Below are positions 15,897 through 24,046 of a stretch of 26,824 nt of DNA, piece by piece. Where the stretch lies: positions 1 to 26,824 of the forward strand of contig UQVK01000048.1 of assembly GCA_900544445.1 (NCBI GenBank). The letters are read 5' to 3'. Below the pieces are notes generated by a model. It saw nothing but the letters and a program-made list of their open reading frames with translations, was not told where the DNA came from and did no database searches. The number at the start of each line of letters is the position of its first letter. Within the stretch, counting starts at the first letter, position 1. The position numbers and the translations under genes were made by a program. Source of the DNA: an uncultured Lachnospiraceae bacterium (GTDB lineage: Bacteria; Bacillota; Clostridia; Lachnospirales; Lachnospiraceae).

Positions 15897-17428
15897 AGGA
15901 ACGATACAAAAGACTGGCGATGAACCGGGTGATCATCACGGTCCTGCTCATATTGGTGCAGCTTGTGTGGATCGTGTTCGCCCTGGTTAAACTTACGGAA
16001 TTTGTGAGCTGGATCACCACCGTTTTTACCATACTGAGTATTCTGGTGGTACTCTATATCATTGGAAAGGACGATAATTCGGCGTATAAAATCGGCTGGA
16101 TTGTGCTGATCATGGCGCTTCCGCTGTTCGGCGGTCTGTTTTATCTGTTCTATGGAGACAAAAAGCCGTCGAGAAACATGCGCAGAAAACTGAGCGCGCA
16201 GCATGAGCGCTGCCGGAAATATCTGAAAGGAGAAGGCGTTCCCTTTCAGCAGGCTCAGGAGGAATATGCGAGGGCGGCCGGAAGCTTCCGGTATGTGCAG
16301 AAGGTAAGCGATTTTCCCGCGTATACCAATACAAAGGTGAAATATTATCCCTGCGGGGAAAAGATGTTCGCAGATATGCTGGAGGATCTGAGGAAGGCGG
16401 AGCATTATATCTTTCTGGAATACTTCATCGTTTCCGAAGGAAAGATGTGGGACACCATTCTGGAGATCCTGAAGGAAAAGGCCGCATCAGGCGTTGAGGT
16501 CCGGATGATCTACGATGATATGGGCTGCGTCACCCGGCTTCCCGGCGGCTACAGCGAATGGCTGGAGAAGGCGGGCATCAGGTGCATGGCCTTCAATCCG
16601 GTGATTCCCTTTTTCTCCCTGGTGATGAACAACCGGGATCACAGAAAGATTCTGGTTATCGACGGGCATACGGCCTATACCGGCGGAATCAATCTGGCGG
16701 ATGAGTATATCAATGAAATCGTCCGCTTCGGCTACTGGAAGGACACCGGCGTGCGCCTTCACGGAGAGGGCGTCTGGAGCTTTACCGTGATGTTCCTTGA
16801 AATGTGGAATGCCTTCCGGAAAGAGGATGAGGACATCGACCGCTTCCGGCCTCATGTGTGGCATCCGGAAGCCTTCACGGGAGCGGGACTGGTTCAGCCC
16901 TATACGGATTCTCCGCTGGATAACGAGATGATCGCAGAGAACGTATACCTGGACATTCTGCATCAGGCGAAAAAGTATGTCTACATTTTTACGCCCTATC
17001 TGATCGTGGACGATGTGATGAGAAATGCCCTGTGCCAGGCGGCAAAGCGGGGCGTGGACATCCGGATCGTGACGCCGGGAATTCCGGATAAGCCCATGAT
17101 TTTCCGCCTGACACGCTCCAATTACGCGCCGCTTCTGCGCGCGGGAATCCGGATCTATGAATACACGCCCGGCTTCATCCATGCGAAAAGCTACATCTGT
17201 GACGATGAGTTCGGCGTTGTGGGCAGCGTGAACATGGATTTCAGAAGCCTGTATCTACATTTTGAGTGCGGCACGCTCCTGTACCGGACGGAAGGGCTGA
17301 AGGAGCTGAAGGAGGACAGTGTGCGGACCATAGAGCAGAGCCGGGAAATCACGCTGAAGGACTGCAAGACGGGAATCATCGGAGGGCTGTTCGACTCTGT
17401 GCTGAGAGTGTTCGCGCCCCTCTGCTGA
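15893..17428 (+). CDS. cls: Cardiolipin synthase (phospholipase D superfamily)
   Basis: Joins two phosphatidylglycerol molecules to cardiolipin plus glycerol at the membrane. The 511-residue protein has two or three N-terminal helices (about residues 12-34, 40-60 and 66-85), then two PLD catalytic motifs. The first is HRKILVIDG with His250 and the following GGINLADEY; the second is HAKSYICDD with His430 and GSVNMDFRS. Both HxKx4D signatures are intact. The length matches the ClsA type. It starts on an ATGA overlap with the AI-2E transporter gene, so the two are translationally coupled. No hairpin with a T-run follows; alaS starts from its own promoter. Confidence 0.95.
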   Translation: MKERYKRLAMNRVIITVLLILVQLVWIVFALVKLTEFVSWITTVFTILSILVVLYIIGKDDNSAYKIGWIVLIMALPLFGGLFYLFYGDKKPSRNMRRKLSAQHERCRKYLKGEGVPFQQAQEEYARAAGSFRYVQKVSDFPAYTNTKVKYYPCGEKMFADMLEDLRKAEHYIFLEYFIVSEGKMWDTILEILKEKAASGVEVRMIYDDMGCVTRLPGGYSEWLEKAGIRCMAFNPVIPFFSLVMNNRDHRKILVIDGHTAYTGGINLADEYINEIVRFGYWKDTGVRLHGEGVWSFTVMFLEMWNAFRKEDEDIDRFRPHVWHPEAFTGAGLVQPYTDSPLDNEMIAENVYLDILHQAKKYVYIFTPYLIVDDVMRNALCQAAKRGVDIRIVTPGIPDKPMIFRLTRSNYAPLLRAGIRIYEYTPGFIHAKSYICDDEFGVVGSVNMDFRSLYLHFECGTLLYRTEGLKELKEDSVRTIEQSREITLKDCKTGIIGGLFDSVLRVFAPLC

Positions 17429-17471
17429 TGAGAAAAAGCAGCATATGCGCTGCGCCCTCTGCCGGCGGGCG

Positions 17472-17500
17472 TTGACAAGGGAAAAAAATGAACTTATAAT
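17472..17500 (+). promoter_or_regulatory. Sigma-A promoter for alaS
   Basis: TTGACA (17472-17477) and TATAAT (17495-17500) with a 17-bp spacer form a perfect consensus. The leader would be only about 28 nt, leaving no room for a T-box. Confidence 0.9.
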
Positions 17501-17534
17501 GGGATAGATTCAGGCAATTTTGGAGGAAACAGAC

Positions 17535-20174
17535 GTGGAAAAATACGGTGTAAATGAATTGAGGAAGATGTTCCTGGATTTCTTTGAGAGCAAGGGACAT
17601 CTGGTGATGAAGAGCTTTTCCCTGGTGCCGCACAACGACAACAGCCTGCTTCTGATCAATTCCGGCATGGCTCCCTTAAAGCCCTATTTCACAGGGCAGG
17701 AGATTCCGCCGAGGAGAAGGGTGGCCACCTGTCAGAAGTGTATCCGCACGGGCGATATCGAGAATATCGGCAAGACGGACAGGCACGGCACGTTTTTTGA
17801 GATGCTGGGAAATTTCTCCTTTGGAGATTATTTCAAACATGAGGCGATCGCCTGGTGCTGGGAGTTTCTGACCGAAGTGGTCGGACTTGACCCGGACAGG
17901 CTGTATCCTTCCGTATATCTGGATGACGACGAAGCCTTCGACATCTGGAACAAGGAAATCGGCATTGTGCCGGAGCGGATCTTCCGTTTCGGAAAAGAGG
18001 ATAATTTCTGGGAGCATGGTTCCGGCCCCTGCGGCCCCTGCTCCGAGGTATACTATGACCGCGGCGAGAAGTACGGCTGCGGAAAGCCCGGCTGTACGGT
18101 GGGCTGTGACTGCGACCGCTACATCGAAGTGTGGAATAACGTGTTCTCCCAGTTCGACAATGACGGACACGGCCATTATACCGACCTGATCCAGAAGAAC
18201 ATCGATACGGGCATGGGTCTGGAGCGTCTGGCTACGGTGGTGCAGGATGTGGATTCCATTTTTGACGTGGATACCATTCAGGCGCTGAGAAACAGGGTCT
18301 GCGAGCTGGCAGGCAAAACCTATAAGGAAAAGCATGAGTGGGATGTTTCCATCCGTATCGTAACGGATCACATCCGTTCCGCCACGTTTATGATTTCGGA
18401 CGGCATCATGCCCTCCAATGAGGGAAGGGGCTATGTGCTCCGCCGTATCATCCGCCGCGCGGCGAGACACGGCAGGCTTCTTGGAATCGAAGGAGAATTT
18501 CTTTCCAACCTGAGCCATACCGTAATCGAGGGCAGCCGCGACGGTTATCCGGAGCTGGAAGAGAAGAAGGACTTTATCTTCAAGGTTCTCTCCCAGGAGG
18601 AGGATAAATTCAACCGCACCATCGATCAGGGACTGAGCATTCTTTCCGAGCTGTCGGAGCAGATGGCGAAGGAAGGAAAGACGCAGCTTTCCGGTCAGAA
18701 TGCGTTCCGCCTGTACGATACCTATGGCTTCCCGCTGGATCTGACCACGGAGATTCTGCAGGAAAAGGGCTTTTTGGTGGATGAGGATGGTTTTGCCGCC
18801 TGCATGAAGGAGCAGAAGGACAAGGCCCGCGCCGCGAGAAAGGTGACCAATTATATGGGAGCCGACGCGACGGTTTACGAGCAGATCGATCCCGCGATCA
18901 CCTCCGAATTTGTGGGATATGATAAACTGACCTGGAAATCCCCCATTGTGGCCATGACCACGGAGGATGAGGTGGTGGAGGCGCTGACCGACGGAGAGAG
19001 CGGCACCATCATCGTGGAGCAGACCCCGTTCTATGGAACCATGGGCGGTCAGTGCGGAGATACGGGCGTGATTCGTACCGCAGAGGGCGAATTTGAGGTA
19101 CAGGATACCATTCACCTGATGGGCGGTAAAGTAGGCCATGTTGGAAAAATGACGAAGGGTATGCTTCGTATGGGCGATCAGGTGGAGCTTACGGTGGATG
19201 GCGGCAAGCGGGCGGATACCTGCAAGAACCACAGTGCCACCCACCTTCTTCAGAAGGCGCTGCGCATGGTGCTCGGCACCCATGTGGAGCAGGCGGGATC
19301 TTTCGTGGACCCTCATCGTCTTCGTTTCGACTTCAGCCATTTCTCCGCCATGACCGAAGAGGAACTGGCACAGGTGGAAAAAATCGTAAATGAAGAGATC
19401 GCTGCCCACATCCCGGTGGAAACCAGCGTCATGACTCTGGAAGAAGCGAAGAAGACCGGAGCGATGGCTCTGTTCGGTGAGAAGTACGGCGATAAGGTCC
19501 GCGTGGTGCGGATGGGAGATTTTTCCACGGAACTGTGCGGCGGTACCCATGTGGCGAATACGGGAGACATTTCCGTGTTTAAGATCCTTTCTGAAAGCGG
19601 CGTTGCAGCCGGCGTCAGAAGGATTGAGGCGCTCACCGGCCCCGGCGTGTTCTCTTATTACAGAGAGCAGGAGAGCCGTCTTGAGGAAGCGGCGAAGATC
19701 GTGAAGGCGACGCCTGCAACCCTTGCGGAGAAGCTGGAGCACCTGATGGCAGAGGTGAAGCGGCTGAACGCGGAAAATGAGTCCTTAAAGAGCAAGGCCG
19801 CAAAGGAAGCCCTGGGCGATGTGATGGACCAGGTGCAGGAAGTGAAGGGCGTGAAGCTGATCGCGGCCCGTGCGGACGGCGTGGACATGAATGGCTTAAG
19901 AGAGCTGGGAGACCAGTTAAAGGAAAAGCTGGGTGAAGGCGTGATCGTGCTGGCATCCGCGCAGGACGGCAGGGTGAACCTGGTGGCCATGGCGACAGAC
20001 GGAGCGATGAAGACGGGCGCTCATGCGGGCAATCTGATTAAGGGAATCGCAGCCCTTGTCGGCGGTGGCGGCGGCGGAAGGCCGAACATGGCCCAGGCCG
20101 GCGGAAAGAAACCGGAGGGCATCGATGATGCGCTGAGAGAAGCGGCGGCGGTTCTGGAAGGCCAGATTAAATAA
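17535..20174 (+). CDS. alaS: Alanyl-tRNA synthetase
   Basis: Charges tRNA-Ala with alanine and edits mischarged Ser/Gly. The 879-residue protein has the class II catalytic core at the N-terminus (NSGMAPLKPYFTG, CQKCIRTGDIENIGKT, HGTFFEMLGNFSFGDYFK). A Cys cluster follows (CGKPGCTVGCDCD), as in other clostridial AlaRS. The tRNA-recognition domain comes next, then the editing domain with NHSATH (His566, His570) and CGGTH (Cys668, His672). The C-terminal C-Ala domain ends in the Gly-rich GGGGGGRPNMAQAGG segment. The GTG at 17535 is chosen because GGAGG lies 8 nt upstream; a TTG 15 bp earlier overlaps that site. It is transcribed from a perfect promoter. No terminator separates it from rpsU. Confidence 0.97.
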   Translation: MEKYGVNELRKMFLDFFESKGHLVMKSFSLVPHNDNSLLLINSGMAPLKPYFTGQEIPPRRRVATCQKCIRTGDIENIGKTDRHGTFFEMLGNFSFGDYFKHEAIAWCWEFLTEVVGLDPDRLYPSVYLDDDEAFDIWNKEIGIVPERIFRFGKEDNFWEHGSGPCGPCSEVYYDRGEKYGCGKPGCTVGCDCDRYIEVWNNVFSQFDNDGHGHYTDLIQKNIDTGMGLERLATVVQDVDSIFDVDTIQALRNRVCELAGKTYKEKHEWDVSIRIVTDHIRSATFMISDGIMPSNEGRGYVLRRIIRRAARHGRLLGIEGEFLSNLSHTVIEGSRDGYPELEEKKDFIFKVLSQEEDKFNRTIDQGLSILSELSEQMAKEGKTQLSGQNAFRLYDTYGFPLDLTTEILQEKGFLVDEDGFAACMKEQKDKARAARKVTNYMGADATVYEQIDPAITSEFVGYDKLTWKSPIVAMTTEDEVVEALTDGESGTIIVEQTPFYGTMGGQCGDTGVIRTAEGEFEVQDTIHLMGGKVGHVGKMTKGMLRMGDQVELTVDGGKRADTCKNHSATHLLQKALRMVLGTHVEQAGSFVDPHRLRFDFSHFSAMTEEELAQVEKIVNEEIAAHIPVETSVMTLEEAKKTGAMALFGEKYGDKVRVVRMGDFSTELCGGTHVANTGDISVFKILSESGVAAGVRRIEALTGPGVFSYYREQESRLEEAAKIVKATPATLAEKLEHLMAEVKRLNAENESLKSKAAKEALGDVMDQVQEVKGVKLIAARADGVDMNGLRELGDQLKEKLGEGVIVLASAQDGRVNLVAMATDGAMKTGAHAGNLIKGIAALVGGGGGGRPNMAQAGGKKPEGIDDALREAAAVLEGQIK

Positions 20175-20184
20175 TAAAAAAGTC

Positions 20185-20212
20185 TTGACGTGAGGGCATT
20201 TTTTGGTATAAT
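20185..20212 (+). promoter_or_regulatory. Sigma-A promoter for rpsU
   Basis: TTGACG (20185-20190) and TATAAT (20207-20212) are spaced by 16 bp. It starts 10 bp after the alaS stop and gives a leader of about 100 nt. Confidence 0.82.
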
Positions 20213-20220
20213 AAAGGATG

Positions 20221-20297
20221 TGCATGGATTGCTGTGCGGCTGTGCGGCATAAAGCATGCATTAAAAACCCAATCAGTCATGAACTTGAAGGGACTGA
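20221..20297 (+). other. Structured leader of rpsU
   Basis: Two stems can form. TGCATG (20221-20226) pairs with CATGCA (20255-20260), enclosing a tandem 8-bp repeat GCTGTGCG (20231-20238, 20239-20246). TCAGTC (20273-20278) pairs with GACTGA (20292-20297), ending 1-2 nt before the GGGAGG ribosome binding site at 20299-20304. The layout suits translational control by a ribosomal protein, but this is inference. Confidence 0.45.
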
Positions 20298-20317
20298 AGG
20301 GAGGTCAGGTGTGAGCT

Positions 20318-20494
20318 ATGTCTAACATTATCGTAAAAGAGAATGAGACTTTGGACAGCGCGCTTCGTCGTTTTAAGAGAAGCTGTGCGAAGGCTGGTAT
20401 TCAGCAGGAGATCCGTAAGAGAGAGCATTACGAGAAGCCCAGCGTAAGACGCAAGAAGAAGTCCGAAGCAGCAAGAAAGCGTAAATATAATTAA
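20318..20494 (+). CDS. rpsU: 30S ribosomal protein S21
   Basis: A 58-residue basic protein of the small ribosomal subunit that helps mRNA binding during initiation. It starts [20 protein letters not shown] and has the family's helical middle ([21 protein letters not shown]) and Lys/Arg-rich end ([13 protein letters not shown]). The length is exactly that of Firmicute S21. The ribosome binding site GGGAGG (20299-20304) is 13 nt from the ATG, longer than usual. A GTG 7 bp upstream opens a 4-codon frame overlapping the start, which may be incidental. It has its own promoter and a hairpin after the stop. Confidence 0.96.
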   Translation: MSNIIVKENETLDSALRRFKRSCAKAGIQQEIRKREHYEKPSVRRKKKSEAARKRKYN

Positions 20495-20502
20495 GCGAAC
20501 GG

Positions 20503-20538
20503 AAGTCCTTGGTAGTCAGCTATCAGGGACTTGTGTTT
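20503..20538 (+). terminator. Terminator after rpsU
   Basis: A 13-bp stem (20503-20515 with 20520-20532, two G-U pairs) with a TCAG loop is followed by GTGTTTT. The T-run is short, so termination may be partial and some transcripts may reach the next gene. Confidence 0.7.
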
Positions 20539-20593
20539 TAATGGCGAAAATTTCCATTTTTTGCCATAAACGGATGTTCGGAATGGAGGAACT

Positions 20594-21190
20594 ATGCTGC
20601 TTCACAGCATATCTTTGATCGCCGGCCTGCAGCCGTTACGTCTGATTGCGGCTTTCTGCATTTACAGTGTGATTGGTTGGTGTATGGAGTCCGCCTACAT
20701 GTCGTTCTGTAACAGGAAACTGACGAACAGAGGATTTATGACGGGTCCGTTCTGCCCCATCTATGGTTTTGGCGCACTTGCAGGCTTTTTCCTGTTGAAG
20801 GGCTTTGCTGAAAACCTGCTTCTGCTCTATGTCGCGGGGGCGGTCAGCGCAACGATATTTGAATATCTGGTGGGCAGGCTGATGTTGAAGCTGTTCGGTG
20901 AAGTCTGGTGGGATTATCATGAAAAGCCCTTTAATTATCAGGGGATTATCTGTCTGGAAAGCACAGTCGCGTGGGGATTTTATGCGGTTATCATCATCGG
21001 TTTTCTACATGGAATCGTGATGAAATATGCGTCCTGGTATACATACGGTATGGGCCTCAGACTCCTCGGCGCAGTGCTTCTGCTTGTGCTGATTGATTTT
21101 TCCTGGCATCTTCTCGCTGCTTTGCACGTGGATCTGGCAGGAAAGAGAGACAGGCTTCTGGAAAAATGCCGCGGCTTTTTCCATGTTTAG
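20594..21190 (+). CDS. CmpB-type putative ABC transporter permease (DUF1113 family)
   Basis: A 198-residue membrane protein of the family annotated as putative ABC transporter permease (PF06541, formerly DUF1113). The family hallmarks are visible: YSVIGWCMESAYMS near the start, RGFMTGPFCPIYGFGA, the FEYLVGRLMLKLFGEVWWDYHEKPFNYQGIICL-type block (about 90-120) and an aromatic WGFY helix. About five membrane helices are expected. No ATPase partner lies nearby, so the transporter label is doubtful and the function is unknown. The ATG follows GGAGG by 5 nt. It sits between rpsU and a secreted muramidase gene. Confidence 0.88.
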   Translation: MLLHSISLIAGLQPLRLIAAFCIYSVIGWCMESAYMSFCNRKLTNRGFMTGPFCPIYGFGALAGFFLLKGFAENLLLLYVAGAVSATIFEYLVGRLMLKLFGEVWWDYHEKPFNYQGIICLESTVAWGFYAVIIIGFLHGIVMKYASWYTYGMGLRLLGAVLLLVLIDFSWHLLAALHVDLAGKRDRLLEKCRGFFHV

Positions 21191-21262
21191 AGGAACAGGC
21201 GGCTGGCGGAAACCAGGGAAAAACAAGAGGATATTTTCGGGAAACTGACTAACAAAGGAACA

Positions 21263-21283
21263 GAAGCGGCTTTATCCCGCTTC
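21263..21283 (+). other. Hairpin just upstream of the muramidase ribosome binding site
   Basis: GAAGCGG (21263-21269) pairs perfectly with CCGCTTC (21277-21283) around a 7-nt loop. It ends immediately before AGAAAGG (21284-21290), the best candidate ribosome binding site, so it could influence translation or mRNA stability. Confidence 0.5.
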
Positions 21284-21301
21284 AGAAAGGTACGGAAAGG
21301 A

Positions 21302-22570
21302 ATGGAAAAGAACTGGAAGATGAGGACAGCCGGTCTGATCCTTGCGGCGATGATTGGCATCGGTACGCTGCTGGGGACAGGCGTAGATGCGAAGGCGGCC
21401 GGAGTGATTGCAAAGGGAATCGACGTTTCCATGTATCAGGAAGCAATCAACTGGAGTGCGGTGGCTTCCGAGGGCTACAGCTTTGCTTTTATCCGGGTGG
21501 GGAGCGCGAAGAGCGGTCTGGATCCCTATTTTGCGCAGAATATGGCAGGCGCAGCCGCAGCGGGACTGAAAACGGGAGTTTATCTGTATTCCTATGCGAC
21601 TACGGTGGAGGCTGCCATGGCGGAGGCACAGTTCACGCTGGCGGCGATTGCGCCCTTTACAGTGAATATGCCGGTTGTCTTTGATATTGAGGATACCGTA
21701 CATAAATCCATGTCCACACAGGAACTGGTGGCGCTGGTTGTCGCGTTCTGTTCCACGATTGAAAATGCCGGTTATTATCCGATGGTTTATTCCAATAAAA
21801 ATATGCTGACGACACAGATCGGCGTGGTGCCCTATGACGTCTGGGTGGCACAGTATTCCGATGTCTGCGAATACCCGAATCCGGCCTTCTGGCAGTATAC
21901 CAGCAGCGGAACCGTGAGTGGAATTAACGGCAGAGTAGATCTGAACTACCAGTTCAAGGACTATTCCAATATCATTATCGCAAACGGCTTCACAACAAGA
22001 AATGGAAATACCTATTTCTACAATAATTATAAGATGCAGTACGGATGGGTGGACTATGAAGGAAACCGCTACTTTATGAACGCGGACGGCACCCTGTATA
22101 AGAACGGATGGCTGACGGACGGCGTAAACACCTGGTATATGGATACGTCGGACGGACATATGCTTCGCGACCTGGTGACGATTGCGGGAAAGAACTACTA
22201 TTTCGACGCGAACGGCCTGATGCAGACCGGTCTTGTGAATCTCAACGGTCAGACCTATCTGTTCGGCGCGGATGGCTCCATGCAGTATGGCTGGTATACG
22301 GACGCACAGGGGCTGCGTTACTTCCAGGAGGATGGAAGCATGGCGGTCAATAAAACTCTGGTTCTGGATGGAAAGACCTATGTATTCGATACAAACGGCA
22401 TTGGTACGGAATACGTGGCTCCCGAGATCGATTTGACCGGCGTTGATCCTTCCACCTGGGTTCTGGATCCGGCTACCGGAAATATGATTGATTCCGCCAC
22501 CGGCCTGCCGGTGGATCCGGCTGTAGCTGCGGCGGTGATCGCTCAGGCTCAGGCGGCTGCGGCACAGTAA
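21302..22570 (+). CDS. Secreted GH25 muramidase with cell-wall-binding repeats
   Basis: A 422-residue secreted protein with an N-terminal signal peptide (cleavage probably after residues VDAKA, near 32). The GH25 (Chalaropsis-type lysozyme) domain at about 35-225 cuts the MurNAc-GlcNAc bond of peptidoglycan: GIDVS with Asp41, DIED at 128-131 carrying the acidic pair, VWVAQYSD and the GRVDLNYQF end. After it come five or six aromatic/Gly repeats of the choline-binding/glucan-binding type (for example YFYNNYKMQYGWV, RYFMNADGTLYKNGWL, YYFDANGLMQTGLV). A Pro/Ala-rich tail with DPATGNMIDSATGLPVDPA closes the protein. The start follows AGAAAGG by 11 nt; an ATG six codons later is a possible alternative. 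A terminator follows. Confidence 0.93.
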   Translation: MEKNWKMRTAGLILAAMIGIGTLLGTGVDAKAAGVIAKGIDVSMYQEAINWSAVASEGYSFAFIRVGSAKSGLDPYFAQNMAGAAAAGLKTGVYLYSYATTVEAAMAEAQFTLAAIAPFTVNMPVVFDIEDTVHKSMSTQELVALVVAFCSTIENAGYYPMVYSNKNMLTTQIGVVPYDVWVAQYSDVCEYPNPAFWQYTSSGTVSGINGRVDLNYQFKDYSNIIIANGFTTRNGNTYFYNNYKMQYGWVDYEGNRYFMNADGTLYKNGWLTDGVNTWYMDTSDGHMLRDLVTIAGKNYYFDANGLMQTGLVNLNGQTYLFGADGSMQYGWYTDAQGLRYFQEDGSMAVNKTLVLDGKTYVFDTNGIGTEYVAPEIDLTGVDPSTWVLDPATGNMIDSATGLPVDPAVAAAVIAQAQAAAAQ

Positions 22571-22593
22571 AAAGAGCAGATTATGAAAATAGG

Positions 22594-22640
22594 GAACCCG
22601 CCCGGACTTTCCATAAGAGGAGGTCCGGACGGGTTCTTTG
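22594..22640 (+). terminator. Terminator after the muramidase gene
   Basis: GAACCCG and CCGGAC-type arms (22594-22607 with 22623-22636) form a 14-bp stem with one C-A mismatch and a 15-nt loop, followed by a short T stretch. Confidence 0.75.
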
Positions 22641-22758
22641 CGCATCGTGTGATCGGATGGAGAAAGTTTCCTGCCCTGTCCGATTGTGATTCCGCATTCA
22701 TGATTTTGCCGGAAATTACATAGAATGTGCTATAGACTGGATTGAGGGGAGATCCCTT

Positions 22759-23991
22759 ATGTTGGACTGGATCGGACGGATCTGTGGAAGAAGAGGGAAA
22801 GCCTGGCTTTTTGCTGCTCTTGCCATCCTGCTTTCAGTGGGAGCGCCTGCGAAGCAGCTCCTTGCGGAGGAAACTGCGGTACAGGAGACGGAGGAGCAGA
22901 GTGGTGTATCCGTGCATCTGTCGGCGCCGGCGGCTATTCTGATGGAGGCTTCCACTGGAACCGTGATTTTTGAGCAGAATGCGGATGTGCCATGTTCCCC
23001 GGCGAGCATCACCAAGATCATGACCCTGCTGCTGATTTTTGAAGCGTTGGAGGAAGGCGATATCGACCTGCAGGACGAGGTGATGACGAGCGCCTATGCG
23101 CAGTCGATGGGCGGAAGTCAGGTCTTTCTGGAAGAAGGGGAAATGCAGACGGTGGATACCCTGATCAAATGTATCGCCGTTGCCAGCGGTAATGATGCTG
23201 CGGTCGCAATGGCGGAGTTCATCGCCGGCAGCGAAGAGGAATTCGTTTCCCGTATGAATGAAAAGGCACAGGAGCTGGGAATGGAAAACACCCATTTTCT
23301 GGACTGCTGCGGTCTGTCGGATTCCGACGATCATCATACCACCGCCAGGGATGTGGCGGTCATGTCAAGAGAGCTGATCACACAATATCCGGAAGTGTTC
23401 AATTATACCACGATCTGGATGGAGGATATCACCCATAATACGGCCAGGGGAAGCAGCGCCTTCACGCTGTCCAGCACCAATAAGCTTCTGAAGCAGTATC
23501 AGTGGACCACGGGCCTGAAAACGGGCTCCACCAGCAAGGCAAAATACTGTGTTTCGGCCACGGCGAAAAAGAACGATATTGAACTGATCGCTGTGGTGAT
23601 GGCGGCGCCGGACTACAAGGCCCGGTTCGACGATGCGGTGACGCTTCTGAACTATGGCTACAGCGTGAGTTCTCTGTATCATGACGAGAATACGGAGAAG
23701 CTGCCGCAGATGAAGGTGGAGGGCGGCGTGGCGGACACGGTTGAGCTCGCCTTTGAAAAGCCGTTCACCTGGCTGGATACGAAGGGCAGTGATCTGAGCC
23801 TTGTGGAGAAGTCACTGAGTCTGCCCGAGGAGGCGCAGGCTCCTCTGGAAGCCGGGCAGAAGGCGGGAGAAGCGGTCTACCGGCTGAATGGAGAAACGCT
23901 GGGAACCGTGAATGTGGTATATGCGGAATCGGTGGCCGCTGCGGGCTTTCGGGACTATCTGAAAAAAGTTCTCGCATATTTCCTTTTATAA
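22759..23991 (+). CDS. D-alanyl-D-alanine carboxypeptidase (PBP5/DacF type)
   Basis: Trims the terminal D-Ala from peptidoglycan pentapeptides. The 410-residue low-molecular-weight penicillin-binding protein has a signal peptide (about residues 1-36). All three serine-peptidase motifs are intact: SITK with nucleophile Ser83 and Lys86, SGN at 143-145, and KTG at 254-256. A C-terminal PBP5-like beta domain follows (from about 310), ending in FRDYLKKVLAYFLL, the amphipathic helix that anchors such enzymes to the membrane. The ATG follows GAGGGGAG. It is monocistronic. It could be vegetative (dacA-like) or sporulation-specific (dacB/dacF-like); sequence and context do not decide. Confidence 0.94.
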   Translation: MLDWIGRICGRRGKAWLFAALAILLSVGAPAKQLLAEETAVQETEEQSGVSVHLSAPAAILMEASTGTVIFEQNADVPCSPASITKIMTLLLIFEALEEGDIDLQDEVMTSAYAQSMGGSQVFLEEGEMQTVDTLIKCIAVASGNDAAVAMAEFIAGSEEEFVSRMNEKAQELGMENTHFLDCCGLSDSDDHHTTARDVAVMSRELITQYPEVFNYTTIWMEDITHNTARGSSAFTLSSTNKLLKQYQWTTGLKTGSTSKAKYCVSATAKKNDIELIAVVMAAPDYKARFDDAVTLLNYGYSVSSLYHDENTEKLPQMKVEGGVADTVELAFEKPFTWLDTKGSDLSLVEKSLSLPEEAQAPLEAGQKAGEAVYRLNGETLGTVNVVYAESVAAAGFRDYLKKVLAYFLL

Positions 23992-24046
23992 CGAACCAAA
24001 ATATGTTATACTTTTCCTGTTATATTCAAGGCAAAGGAGTAGATAC

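Noticed and set aside
17676..19742. A 688-codon open frame on the - strand opposite alaS
   Set aside because: It lies wholly inside a confidently identified alaS, has low-complexity composition, no recognisable domain and no ribosome binding site. It reflects codon-position bias of the + strand gene. The same applies to the long - strand frames at 3251-4606, 1144-2463 and 21272-22645.
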